From NCBI RefSeq assembly GCF_003352185.1, contig NZ_CP029608.1:2790001-2854000 (forward strand): 64,000 bases of DNA, written 5' to 3'. Below the pieces are notes generated by a model. That model saw only the letters and a list, made by a program, of their open reading frames with translations. It was not told the origin of the DNA and made no database searches. Source of the DNA: Pseudomonas kribbensis. Lineage in GTDB: Bacteria; Pseudomonadota; Gammaproteobacteria; Pseudomonadales; Pseudomonadaceae. This document shows positions 51,845 through 60,226 of this stretch, one piece after another (the stretch's first letter is position 1; every line of letters starts with the position of its first letter). Both the position numbers and the translations under genes were made by a program.

Positions 51845-52882
51845 TCAGTTGGGAAGTGATCGGGTCAGAAAACCATCGATCAATGCCACAACCTGTTGCT
51901 GGATCACTTCACGCGAACGACCACCACCATCCCCGCAAATGATGCCATCGCCTGGCGAGTCTTCTTCAAGCAACTCCACGGCGCCGGGCTTGCACGATGC
52001 CACGAAGCTGAAATGGCTGGCGTCGCTGATCTCGACATACTGCGACGATACCGAAGGCAGGCGCTTGGCGAGACTTGCCGACTCCAATTGGGCGGGCAGG
52101 TCTTCAGACGGCACACCAGCGCCAATCACCAGTGTCGGGACCGGCAACGCGGCGAGGCTTGCGTCGGTCATGCCGCGTGACAGGCCCAGGTCCAGTGAAA
52201 CGATCGCGCTGACGCGTTTGTCGCTCAAGTCCGCGCTCATCCGGCTCTTCGATTCTGGCGTGTCAGCGACGTTGATCGTCTTGTAGACGGAGCAACTGGC
52301 CAGTTTTTGATGGGCAGCGCAGTCCTTCGCGAAGCGCTCGGGATCGAACCGTGAACCGGCGATTTCGAGGGCGGTCCAGCCGCCGAGTGAATGACCGGCT
52401 ACCGCAATTCGACGCATCGAAACGGCACCCGATTGCTCGGGCTGTGCGGTGACCGCATCGATGACGCGGCTGATGTCGGCAGGTCGTTGCCACAACTGTG
52501 CAGCGGCTTGAGGACTGCGGTCATGCGTCGTGGTGCCGGGATGATTGACCGCCGCCACGATGTAACCCTGCCGGGCCAATGCGGTGGCCAGCCACGCCTG
52601 GTTGCTCCAGTTCCCTCGGTAACCATGGGAGAGCACCAGTAACGGATGCTCACCGGTAGTCGGTGGTGCATCGCGCACGGCGGACGTCCCGACAAACACG
52701 ATATCGTCGGCAATCAATTGGGGGGTGGCGGTGGTCCTGGCGGGATACCAGACGACCATCTCCAGCGGACGTTCGTTTTGCGCGTCCGGTAGTGTGGCGG
52801 TCCGGAAACCGATAGGGTTTTCGTCAGCGTGTACGTTGGCCGAAAGGCAGATCAGAAGCAGGAGGCCAAAAGCGTTTTTCAT
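51845..52882 (-). CDS. Exported alpha/beta hydrolase, dienelactone-hydrolase/PAF-acetylhydrolase-like
   Basis: A 345-residue protein with a signal peptide (about 1-19). The fold shows VLSHGYRGNWSNQ (oxyanion), the nucleophile elbow AGHSLGGWTA (Ser), and a C-terminal ISDASHFSF (catalytic His). Resembles the platelet-activating-factor acetylhydrolase-like group, which hydrolyse esters or lactones. Start ATG at 52882. Function not predictable. Confidence 0.8.
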   Translation of the reverse strand: MKNAFGLLLLICLSANVHADENPIGFRTATLPDAQNERPLEMVVWYPARTTATPQLIADDIVFVGTSAVRDAPPTTGEHPLLVLSHGYRGNWSNQAWLATALARQGYIVAAVNHPGTTTHDRSPQAAAQLWQRPADISRVIDAVTAQPEQSGAVSMRRIAVAGHSLGGWTALEIAGSRFDPERFAKDCAAHQKLASCSVYKTINVADTPESKSRMSADLSDKRVSAIVSLDLGLSRGMTDASLAALPVPTLVIGAGVPSEDLPAQLESASLAKRLPSVSSQYVEISDASHFSFVASCKPGAVELLEEDSPGDGIICGDGGGRSREVIQQQVVALIDGFLTRSLPN

Positions 52883-52900
52883 TGTTTTTATCTTCCATGA

Positions 52901-53332
52901 TCAAAGTGAGCAAACGGGGCGTTCACCCAGACGTTCTACCAGTCTTACAAGATAACCGTCCGGGTCCTGGACGATGAATTCTCTTTGGCCGACTTCAACA
53001 TCGTCAGCGCGATACCAGGTGTCTTTACATGCTTTGTAGAGTTGAAGCTGCGCGACGCCAAGTTGTTCGATGAGCGGGGCGACGGTCTCAACATCTATCT
53101 GCAGGTTGATACCTCTGCCGAAGGGTTTGCTCAGTTCCGCCGTCAGCCACTGACCTGCATTCGGCTCAACCTGCTCGAGCATGACTTGAGCGCCATTCAG
53201 ATCGAGATAGGCGAAGCCATCTTCAGGACGTTGATAAGCGATGTTGAATCCCAGGCAGCCGACCCAGAAAGCGAGACTGGTCTGTATATCCGTGACCATT
53301 AGTTCTGGAACCAGTTTGTTTCGCACAAACAT
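52901..53332 (-). CDS. VOC-family (bleomycin-resistance-like) protein
   Basis: A 143-residue glyoxalase-fold protein with one VOC module pair: VPELMVTDIQTSLAFWVGCLGF in the first half and VGQREFIVQDPDGYLVRLVE in the second. It lacks clear metal ligands at one position and resembles bleomycin-resistance/antibiotic-binding proteins, so it may sequester a toxic molecule. Start ATG at 53332. Confidence 0.8.
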   Translation of the reverse strand: MFVRNKLVPELMVTDIQTSLAFWVGCLGFNIAYQRPEDGFAYLDLNGAQVMLEQVEPNAGQWLTAELSKPFGRGINLQIDVETVAPLIEQLGVAQLQLYKACKDTWYRADDVEVGQREFIVQDPDGYLVRLVERLGERPVCSL

Positions 53333-53378
53333 AAGGTGAATTCCATTTCATTGGATGCGTTGCCAAGAACGCGGAGGA

Positions 53379-53705
53379 TCAAGTGGTGAGGTAGGGCTTC
53401 ACCGTTTTTTCAAGAAGCTCTACCAACTCAGGATCCATATACTGATAGTCATCCGGAATATCCAGCGAGTAAATCCGCTTGTGCTCCAGCAGCCGGGCGT
53501 ACTCGGCCCGCAGACGATTCAGGTGTTTGGTTTCCATCACAAAAATGAAATCGGCCCAGCGAATATCCGCCGGGCCGATGGTTTTGCGTGCATTGGGGCT
53601 GGTGCCCGCTGAACGGACATTGAATCCGGGGCGACGACGCCAGACTTCTTCCGCCGTCGGGCTACGCCATTGGTTACGACTGCAAATGAACAGTAGATTC
53701 GTCAC
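53379..53705 (-). CDS. Low-molecular-weight phosphatase-like protein
   Basis: A 108-residue protein with an N-terminal P-loop ICSRNQWRSPTAE (C8-x5-R14), as in low-molecular-weight protein tyrosine phosphatases, but it is shorter than the family norm (about 150) and I see no DPY/DPF acid motif at the usual place, so phosphatase activity is uncertain. Instead the C-terminus has LDIPDDYQYMDPELVELLE. Four bases of overlap with the next gene suggest coupling. Possibly related to small bacteriophage-defence or regulatory LMWP-like proteins. Confidence 0.7.
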   Translation of the reverse strand: MTNLLFICSRNQWRSPTAEEVWRRRPGFNVRSAGTSPNARKTIGPADIRWADFIFVMETKHLNRLRAEYARLLEHKRIYSLDIPDDYQYMDPELVELLEKTVKPYLTT

Positions 53706-53896
53706 TCTTGATCCAGCAGTTGGCGGGTGGAGAGAATGGGATAGCTCATGCCGAGTTGGCGAGCCCTGGCCAGCTTGGTGGACCGGATGTACATCAACTT
53801 CCAGTTCTTTTCCGGCTTGAAGGTTTGCGGGCGAACCGCTTTGTCACTGCCGTGTTTACGGGCCTGGTTACGTCTCCAGGCGCGGGTTCTGTTCAT
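53702..53896 (-). CDS. Hypothetical small basic protein
   Basis: A 64-residue Arg/Lys-rich protein (MNRTRAWRRNQARKHGSDKA at the N-terminus). No recognised domain. It overlaps the phosphatase-like gene by 4 bases, so the two are co-translated; the basic charge suggests it could bind nucleic acid or its acidic partner. Start ATG at 53896 with AAAGAAC upstream. Confidence 0.6.
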   Translation of the reverse strand: MNRTRAWRRNQARKHGSDKAVRPQTFKPEKNWKLMYIRSTKLARARQLGMSYPILSTRQLLDQE

Positions 53897-54075
53897 GTTC
53901 TTTCCTCGTGAATACCGGGTTCAGCAGCCGCGGTAATACGAGTTGGGCGTATGGTAAACGCGAATCGGGAGTACCGAAAGCTACGCGCATTGAAATTCGT
54001 CATCTGCCGCCATGAATGGCGGCGTTGCGGGATTCTCTCCAGGATCTCGCGAAACGCCTTTCTGCTGGAGGCAGG

Positions 54076-54116
54076 AAAAATAAATCTGTCCCCTTTAAAG
54101 ACTCTTTAAGGACTTA
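54076..54116. repeat. RAYT-type terminus forming a hairpin at a gene end
   Basis: AAAAATAAATCTGTCCCCTT (54076-54095) followed by a palindrome CCTTTAAAG-ACT-CTTTAAGG. On the minus strand the hairpin precedes a T-rich tract, so it may terminate the BtuF-like gene. The terminus is identical to the RAYT left end, but the opposite arm is absent. Confidence 0.7.
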
Positions 54117-55020
54117 ATGACTTGAGCTGTCGCGCCAACTCCAGCGCCACCCGGCCACTGCCCGGTGTCGGCAACAGATGCGTAAACGGAATATCGATCA
54201 TCCAGTTCTCGCGCACGGCTCGCAGGGTCGACAGCACCGGATCCTGCATCAGCAACTGGCGTTTGCGACTGGCTGGCGACCACTTTGCATCGGCCAGCAG
54301 GATCACGTCGGGGTCACTGGCAAGCAGGGTTTCGCGGCTGACGGTCACCCGGTACTGGTTGATGCCAGCGAACAGGTTTCGCGCGCCGGCGGCGGCCAGC
54401 AGAGTGGTGACAAAACCACGCCGGCCTTCGCTGTCGAGACCGTTGACTTCGCTGTCGAGGTAGAACACTGACAGCGGCCTGCCCGGGCGGGTTAAAGCCT
54501 TGGCCTTTTCCAGATCGGCATCCATCGCATCGCTCAGTTCCCGAGCGCGCTGCTGTCGGTGCAGCAATCCGCCCAGGGTCAAAAGGTCGCGGCGAATGTG
54601 TTCAAAGTAGTCCAGCGAATGTCCGTTGCAGGCCGACTCCAGCAAATACGAAGCCACGCCGTTGCGCCCCAGTCCGCTGCGTGACGTTACGCCGTCGCCA
54701 AAGGCCGAGGCGAACCCGCCGACTACCAGATCCGGCTTCTGCGCGTACAGCACTTCGCTCGACGGATAGCGGTGCGAGATCACTGGCACGCCGAAGTACT
54801 CGGTCCGAGGCGCGCCGGTATCATCCAGATAGGCCACACCCGTCAGCGCCGAGTCTGCGCCCAACGCCAACACCAGATCGGCCGCATGCTGATTGAGCGC
54901 AACAATCCGCGACGGTGGCGATGCCGGCAAGTGCCAGGTCTCGCCACAATTACGGTAGTCATCTGCCAGAACCGGCGAAGTGCAGAGCAGGGCGCTCGCC
55001 AGAAAACACAGCCTTCTCAC
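54106..55020 (-). CDS. Cobalamin/corrinoid ABC-type binding protein (BtuF-like)
   Basis: A 304-residue periplasmic binding protein (class III, two lobes joined by a helix) with a signal peptide (about 1-19). The N-lobe opens with RIVALNQHAADLVLALGAD, typical of vitamin B12 and siderophore-binding proteins. Last gene after the ferredoxin and TonB receptor under a cobalamin riboswitch, so B12 or a related corrinoid is the likely ligand. No permease or ATPase (BtuC/BtuD) is nearby. Start ATG at 55020, overlapping the ferredoxin gene stop by 4 bases. Confidence 0.82.
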   Translation of the reverse strand: MRRLCFLASALLCTSPVLADDYRNCGETWHLPASPPSRIVALNQHAADLVLALGADSALTGVAYLDDTGAPRTEYFGVPVISHRYPSSEVLYAQKPDLVVGGFASAFGDGVTSRSGLGRNGVASYLLESACNGHSLDYFEHIRRDLLTLGGLLHRQQRARELSDAMDADLEKAKALTRPGRPLSVFYLDSEVNGLDSEGRRGFVTTLLAAAGARNLFAGINQYRVTVSRETLLASDPDVILLADAKWSPASRKRQLLMQDPVLSTLRAVRENWMIDIPFTHLLPTPGSGRVALELARQLKSLSP

Positions 55021-55376
55021 GAGCGCTCCTTGATCAGCAGATCCTCGACCACTTCACCGCCCACCAGATGCACTTCGACCAGTCGCTGCGCATCGGCGTG
55101 GCTGCGTACGCCATACCAGCAGGTCTCCGGATACACCGTCATGACCGGCCCGAGATTGCACGGGAACTGACAATGCGTGCGGGTCAGCAAAACCCCGCCC
55201 GGTGTCTCGATGCGGTCATGCGCGAGCAAGTGCCGGCGCAGGGTTTTCCATAGCTGCAAGGCGCCGCGCTGGGTACAGCGCGGGCCGGTGCAGAGGAACA
55301 CGTGGCGCGCATGCTCGGGCACGTGCGACCAGTCCGGATGCGAATCGACGCCGTCGGTGGTGATGATGTCAGCCAT
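55017..55376 (-). CDS. Thioredoxin-like [2Fe-2S] ferredoxin
   Basis: A 119-residue protein of the thioredoxin-like ferredoxin family. The four cluster ligands are C29, C34, C69 and C73 (CTGPRC and CQFPC), with a fifth Cys at C86. Such ferredoxins occur next to cobalamin transport genes in Pseudomonas, suggesting an electron-transfer role in corrinoid reduction or use. Start ATG at 55376 overlaps the TonB receptor stop (ATGA), so both are coupled; longer forms of the frame would run into the receptor gene. Confidence 0.83.
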   Translation of the reverse strand: MADIITTDGVDSHPDWSHVPEHARHVFLCTGPRCTQRGALQLWKTLRRHLLAHDRIETPGGVLLTRTHCQFPCNLGPVMTVYPETCWYGVRSHADAQRLVEVHLVGGEVVEDLLIKERS

Positions 55377-57313
55377 CAGAAGCGGTACGTGTAGCGCACT
55401 TCGGAGGTGAACGGCCGTCCGAGGTTGTCGACGTTGTTCGAGCGGCTGGTGACGTAATCGCGGTCGAACAGGTTTTCCACCAACAGGCTCAGGCGATGCT
55501 GATGGGCACCGTCGAGATAGCGATAAGCATCGGCGTCCACCACCGAATAATGGCCGTACTCGACCTGTTTCGAGCTGATCACATCGCGGATATAGCGGAT
55601 CGCGCCGCCGGCGCCCCACATCCGGTCAACCGACTCGTAACCGATGCGCGAGCGGGCGAAGAAGCTCGGTACATCGTTGATCGTCACCCCCGCGCGCGAC
55701 TCGGTGAGGTTGCGGGTCATGTCTGCCTGCAGGCTCCATTGATCGTTGAGTGCCAGTTTCGCGTCTGCCTCGAAACCGCGCATCTGGATCTGTCCCTGGC
55801 CGTTGACCCACTGGATGTCGTCAAGGGTAATCAGGTCGTCGATCTTGCGCTTGAACAGGGTGACGCTGGCGCTGAACTCGCGGTCGATGAGCAAGCCTTT
55901 GTAGTCGAGGCCGAGTTCGGCGTTGCGGCTTTTCTCCGGTTTCAGGTTACGGTTGCCCAGTTCATCACCCGGCTCGTTGACGAACAGTTGCTCGGCGTTC
56001 GGCAGTTTATAGGCTGTGCCGTACTGGCCACGAACAGACCAGTTTTCATTGAGGTCGTACAGCGAAGTGAGCATGCCGACCGTGGCGCTGTCGCCGCCGC
56101 TCATGGCCTCGTGGCGGATGCCGATACTCGGATGCCAGTCGGGCAGGGCATCGATCTTCGGACGCAACTGGGTGTAGAACGCGTGGGCTTCGGCCTTGTC
56201 GTTGTCGATGATCAGCACATCATCCTGACCCTTGAACCACTGGTTGTCCGTGCCGAATACCAGCACATGGCCGCCGGGCAACTCGGCCTTGCCTTCGGCC
56301 TGCACGCCCCAGTCGGTGAAACCCCAGTAGTCGTTGTGGTTGATGCTTTTTACACCGCCATCGGACGTGTTGTTGATACGCGTGTAGCGGGTGTCCCAGT
56401 CGTTGATATGGCCTTTGACGAAATAGCTCAGGCGTTCGTTGACGTTCTGTTCGAAGGTGGCCGTGGCGATTTGCTGGATGCGGTCGTTGGTGGTCTTGTG
56501 ATTGTCCACCGGGCGGGCGAAATCGAGGTTGGCGTCGGCGTATTGGTAGAACAGTTCCAGGCGCGTGTCATCACTGAAGGACTGAATCGCCTTGGCGCCG
56601 AAGGTCGTGACTTCGTAGGCGCGGTTCTTTTCGCTGCTGTTCCGGATGTCGCGATTGCGAAACGGCTGGTAGCCGTCCGAAACGTTATGGCTGACGTAGG
56701 CCAGCAGGCCCAGGTCGCCGAAACCGTTGGTGAAGATGTTCTCGACCCGCGCATCCTCGGTGGTGCCACCGAACGTATCCACGCCCATGTTCACTTCGCC
56801 GGAGGCTTTGCGGCTCTGCGGGCTGCGGGTGACGATGTTGATCACGCCGGACACGGCTTGGGTGCCGAACAGCAGGCTCTGCCCGCCCTTGAGCACTTCG
56901 ATACGCTCGATGGCGTTGGCCGGCAGGGTGTCCAGGTACAGGCCGCCGTACAGGCGATTGTTCAGGCGCACGCCGTCGAGCAGGATCAGCGTGTCGTCGT
57001 TGCGCCCGCCCAGCAGCGAATAGGTGCCGTAGTCGAACGGGCCGTTTTTCGGCGCGACGTACAGGCCGGGAATGAACATCTGCATCACGCGGCTGACATC
57101 GGCACTGGGGCCGGCGCGTTCGATCTGCTCGCGGGTGACGATCTCGACCTTGCTGCCGAACTGCGCCATTTCGGCGACGGTGGTGGACTCCACGGACGGC
57201 GCGGAAACGATTTGCTGAGTGAGTTCGAGCGGCGCGTCATCGGCCAGCAACAGAGGGCTGAACAGGCAGCCGAACAACAGGGATGGAGCCTTGGTGTTGA
57301 AAGGTTTGATCAT
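55376..57313 (-). CDS. btuB: TonB-dependent receptor, BtuB-like (vitamin B12)
   Basis: A 645-residue outer-membrane receptor: signal peptide (about 1-24), plug domain (about 40-155; YSLLGGRNDDTLILLDGVRL and LPANAIERIEVLKGGQSLL) and a 22-strand barrel ending in the terminal Phe (YTYRF). A TonB-box-like segment lies just after the signal. A cobalamin riboswitch precedes it, so the substrate is almost certainly a corrinoid. Start at the ATG at 57313, where the signal peptide begins; upstream in-frame codons overlap the riboswitch. Confidence 0.9.
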   Translation of the reverse strand: MIKPFNTKAPSLLFGCLFSPLLLADDAPLELTQQIVSAPSVESTTVAEMAQFGSKVEIVTREQIERAGPSADVSRVMQMFIPGLYVAPKNGPFDYGTYSLLGGRNDDTLILLDGVRLNNRLYGGLYLDTLPANAIERIEVLKGGQSLLFGTQAVSGVINIVTRSPQSRKASGEVNMGVDTFGGTTEDARVENIFTNGFGDLGLLAYVSHNVSDGYQPFRNRDIRNSSEKNRAYEVTTFGAKAIQSFSDDTRLELFYQYADANLDFARPVDNHKTTNDRIQQIATATFEQNVNERLSYFVKGHINDWDTRYTRINNTSDGGVKSINHNDYWGFTDWGVQAEGKAELPGGHVLVFGTDNQWFKGQDDVLIIDNDKAEAHAFYTQLRPKIDALPDWHPSIGIRHEAMSGGDSATVGMLTSLYDLNENWSVRGQYGTAYKLPNAEQLFVNEPGDELGNRNLKPEKSRNAELGLDYKGLLIDREFSASVTLFKRKIDDLITLDDIQWVNGQGQIQMRGFEADAKLALNDQWSLQADMTRNLTESRAGVTINDVPSFFARSRIGYESVDRMWGAGGAIRYIRDVISSKQVEYGHYSVVDADAYRYLDGAHQHRLSLLVENLFDRDYVTSRSNNVDNLGRPFTSEVRYTYRF

Positions 57314-57419
57314 CGTCTTCTCGAAAGGATCTTCGCAGAAGAGCATGCAGGAGAAGGCATCGCGCACACGCCGACACCGGCCCATGCCCGCCCACCGCAG
57401 GAGTTTGCCAAACAGCATT

Positions 57420-57595
57420 TCAGGCCGGTCTCCGGGCTCGCGCGTCTGGACACTTTCACCTTCCCATGGCCGTCTGGCCACAGTGGTGTGTTGAAAGCAT
57501 CACGCGCCTACCGTTGCGGGGGCAGCACCGGACTGGTTCGAAACGAACGCACCGGTTTCCCGTTTCACCCCATGCACGGCGGCATGGGACACCTG
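57420..57595 (-). ncRNA. Cobalamin riboswitch (B12 box)
   Basis: On the minus strand: GGTGCTGCCCCCGCAACGG and GTAGGCG, then CCACTGTG, ATGGGAAGGTG, and AGCCCGGAGACCGGCCTG, which match the conserved core and the B12 box of the cobalamin riboswitch in the correct order. It lies 107 bases before the BtuB start and would repress receptor and downstream genes when cobalamin is abundant. Confidence 0.95.
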
Positions 57596-57645
57596 AAACA
57601 GGGCGGCATCTGAACATTCGGATGACCGCTCGTCAACTTTCCGGG

Positions 57646-58554
57646 TCAAGCCTCGTGCGTGTTCTGCTGAACGAAGCGCTCGATCAACCACCGCGCCGCC
57701 GGGCCCGGTGGCGCATCGGTGCGGTAGATGGCGTCGAAGGTGTATTGCCCGCTGGCGTACTCCGACAGGTCCAGTTGTACCAGTCGGCCGCTGTCCAGAT
57801 CCTCCTGAATCATCGGCCTCGGCATGTTGCCCCAACCGATGCCCTCACGCAGTAACATGTGTTTGGCGCCGAGGTCCGCCAGGCGCCAGGTGCGGTTGCT
57901 CAGCACAGCGAATTCCTTGTCTTTGGTCAGTTGCGAGCGGTCGGACAGCACCAGCTGTGTGTGCTCGCGCCCGGCACCCGGAACATTGCCTTCGGCGCTC
58001 GCCAAAGGATGATTCGGCGCTGCCACCGGAATCAGCTCGACGCTGCCGATGCCGATTCTTTCGATGCCGTTGATGCCGTCATTCATCGGCCCGCTGACGC
58101 CAACCACCGCGCCGCGATTGATCACCCGTTCAGTCACGGCGCCAAGCGCTTCCATGTGCAGATGCAGGGCAACGGTGGGGAATTCTTCGCGAAAGGATTT
58201 CAGCGCATCTACCACGCGCTCGGCCGGTAGCATTACGTCGAGTACCACATGCACTTCGGCCTCCAGTCCCTGCAGCAGGCCTTTGACCTTGGCGCGCAAG
58301 CCATGCACGCCGTTGGCGATGGTCCGGGCCTCGGCCAGCACGGTGCGGCCGGCGTCGGTGAGTTGCGGCTTGCGGGTGGTTTCACGATCGAACAGGGTGA
58401 CGCCCAGCTGCATCTCAAGATTGGCAATCGAGTAACTGATGACCGAGGTCGCCCGGTGGAGCTTGCGCGCCGCGGCGGCAAAACTGCCAACTTCGACGAC
58501 GGTAAGAAAGACCCGCAGTTGATCGAGTGTCGGTGTACCTGGGTCGGAGATCAT
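57646..58554 (-). CDS. LysR-type transcriptional regulator
   Basis: A 302-residue LTTR with the winged helix at about 8-70 (FAAAARKLHRATSVISYSI) and an effector domain. It is divergent from the DoxX and pirin genes with 169 bases between, the usual arrangement of a LysR that regulates its neighbours. The effector is unknown; pirin-linked regulators often respond to aromatic or quinone stress. Confidence 0.85.
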   Translation of the reverse strand: MISDPGTPTLDQLRVFLTVVEVGSFAAAARKLHRATSVISYSIANLEMQLGVTLFDRETTRKPQLTDAGRTVLAEARTIANGVHGLRAKVKGLLQGLEAEVHVVLDVMLPAERVVDALKSFREEFPTVALHLHMEALGAVTERVINRGAVVGVSGPMNDGINGIERIGIGSVELIPVAAPNHPLASAEGNVPGAGREHTQLVLSDRSQLTKDKEFAVLSNRTWRLADLGAKHMLLREGIGWGNMPRPMIQEDLDSGRLVQLDLSEYASGQYTFDAIYRTDAPPGPAARWLIERFVQQNTHEA

Positions 58555-58723
58555 GTCGGTGTCCTTGAGTTACCGTGAGGGACGTTACTGGATGCACAGC
58601 TTACCTATTTTATCGAACGTAATGATCTAAATTAGTCGGCTATTCAGATGAGCTGCCGAGGCGCAAGATTTCTTCATCCGGACGGTTCAAGTCGAACCGG
58701 ACCCCATTGAAGGAAATTCTCCC

Positions 58724-59161
58724 ATGGCTACTTCTGCAAACATCGCTCAAGCAACTGCTGTACAGAACGCTTCCGACACCAAACAAGCCTCGGCTGCCTT
58801 GATCGGGCGCGTCTTGCTCAGCGTGATTTTCATCCTCTCCGGTTTCTCCAAACTGGCCGCGCCGGCCATGATGATCGGCTATATCGGCTCGGTAGGGCTG
58901 CCGCTGCCGCAAGTGGCGCTGGCACTGGCAATCATCGTCGAAATCGGTGGCGGCCTGGCGCTGATCGCCGGCTACCGCACTCGCACCGTCGCCGCTGTGC
59001 TGGCCGCATTCAGCGTGGTCACCGCTCTGGCCTTCCACAATGCGCTGGCCGACCAGAACCAGTTCATCCACTTCTTCAAGAACATCGCCATGGCCGGCGG
59101 CCTGCTGCAAGTCGTGGCCTTCGGTGCCGGTCGCTTCAGCCTCGACGCCCGTCGCCGCTGA
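58724..59161 (+). CDS. DoxX-family membrane protein
   Basis: A 145-residue four-helix protein. LLSVIFILSGFSKLAAPAMM and EIGGGLALIAGYRTRTVAAVL are the DoxX signatures. DoxX relatives take part in quinone/thiosulfate or redox homeostasis, but substrate for this branch is unknown. Start ATG at 58724 with GAAGGAAA upstream. First of two genes (with pirin) controlled probably by the divergent LysR. Confidence 0.85.
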   Translation: MATSANIAQATAVQNASDTKQASAALIGRVLLSVIFILSGFSKLAAPAMMIGYIGSVGLPLPQVALALAIIVEIGGGLALIAGYRTRTVAAVLAAFSVVTALAFHNALADQNQFIHFFKNIAMAGGLLQVVAFGAGRFSLDARRR

Positions 59162-59170
59162 AAGCCGGGC

Positions 59171-59204
59171 GCCGCGAGGGACTGGTTCCCTCGCGGCGCT
59201 TTGC
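59171..59204 (+). terminator. Hairpin after the DoxX gene
   Basis: 12-bp stem GCGCCGCGAGGG / CCCTCGCGGCGC followed by CTTTGCCGTTTG, 9 bases after the DoxX stop. Only a short U-tract, so it may reduce but not fully end transcription into the pirin gene. Confidence 0.7.
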
Positions 59205-59245
59205 CGTTTGTTGGCCGTTCCCCGCATCAGAATCGAGTAATCATC

Positions 59246-60145
59246 ATGACCGTTCAGCAACACCTCTCCGGCTATACCCGCGAACCTGTCACTCACCGCA
59301 TTCTGCGCTACCGCACCAGCGGCAGCGGGCACGGCTCGATCGTGCGACTGATGAGCCCTTCGGATCTGGGCCAGTTGATCAAACCCTTCGTGTTCCTCGA
59401 CCTGTTCGAAGGCGAGGCCTCGTTCATTCACAACATGCCGATGCACCCGCATTCGGGGATCGCCACCGTGACGGTGATTACCGAAGGCAACCTGCGTTTC
59501 GAGGACGAAGGATCGGGCAAGGGCATGATCGATTACGGCGGCGTCGAGTGGATGCGTGCGGGCGGCGGGGTATGGCACGGCAAGGAAATGTCGGTGGGCA
59601 CTTCGCAGCGGATTCAGGGCTTTCAACTGTGGGTGGCTTTGCCGCCGGAGCTGGAGAACGCCAGTGTCGACAGCCAGTATCTTGAGTCCGCCGCAATGCC
59701 CGAAACGGGGCCGGCGCGGGTGATTCTCGGCGTACATCAAGGCGTGCAAAGCCCGGTTAGGGCACCCGCTGGTATCAACTATCTGTTGGTCACGCTGAAT
59801 GCCGGCGAAACTTGGACTTACACGCCACCCGAAGGCCACGAGTCGTTATGGCTGAGCGTCAGCCGTGGATTGCTGGCGACACCGGATCTGGTCAGCGCCG
59901 GCGAAATGGCCGTTTTTGAGCCGGGCAACGGTGCCGTTACCCTGAAGGCCCTGCGCGATGGCACGGTGTTCGTGATTGGCTCGGCGAAGTCTCATCCCTA
60001 CGATCTGGCATTGGGCAACTACTCCGTGCACACCAACCCGCAAGCTTTGCGAGAGGGCGAAGCGAAGATCGCGGAAATCGGTGGGCGGTTGCGCGAGTAT
60101 TTCAAGCAGGCGGATGGGGTGGGGGCGGTGCCGGTGTTCAAGTAA
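59246..60145 (+). CDS. Pirin-family protein
   Basis: A 299-residue bicupin. The metal-binding HPHSGIATVTVITEG segment (around residues 70-84) and the later VEWMRAGGGVWHGKEM supply His ligands. Bacterial pirins (YhhW-type) can act as quercetin 2,3-dioxygenases or redox sensors. Start at the ATG at 59246 (MTVQQHLSGY), although the Shine-Dalgarno is weak; an earlier ATG at 59201 adds a non-conserved N-terminus. Confidence 0.85.
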   Translation: MTVQQHLSGYTREPVTHRILRYRTSGSGHGSIVRLMSPSDLGQLIKPFVFLDLFEGEASFIHNMPMHPHSGIATVTVITEGNLRFEDEGSGKGMIDYGGVEWMRAGGGVWHGKEMSVGTSQRIQGFQLWVALPPELENASVDSQYLESAAMPETGPARVILGVHQGVQSPVRAPAGINYLLVTLNAGETWTYTPPEGHESLWLSVSRGLLATPDLVSAGEMAVFEPGNGAVTLKALRDGTVFVIGSAKSHPYDLALGNYSVHTNPQALREGEAKIAEIGGRLREYFKQADGVGAVPVFK

Positions 60146-60226
60146 GCCCCGGGGCTGGCTAGCCTTCGACACAATACCGAAGGCGTGTTGACTTTCAGCT
60201 AGCCGCCGCTAATGCGGCGCATCTGT

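Noticed and set aside
55496-57613. 705-codon open frame opposite btuB
   Set aside because: Antisense to a clear TonB receptor and riboswitch; no Shine-Dalgarno or known motif.
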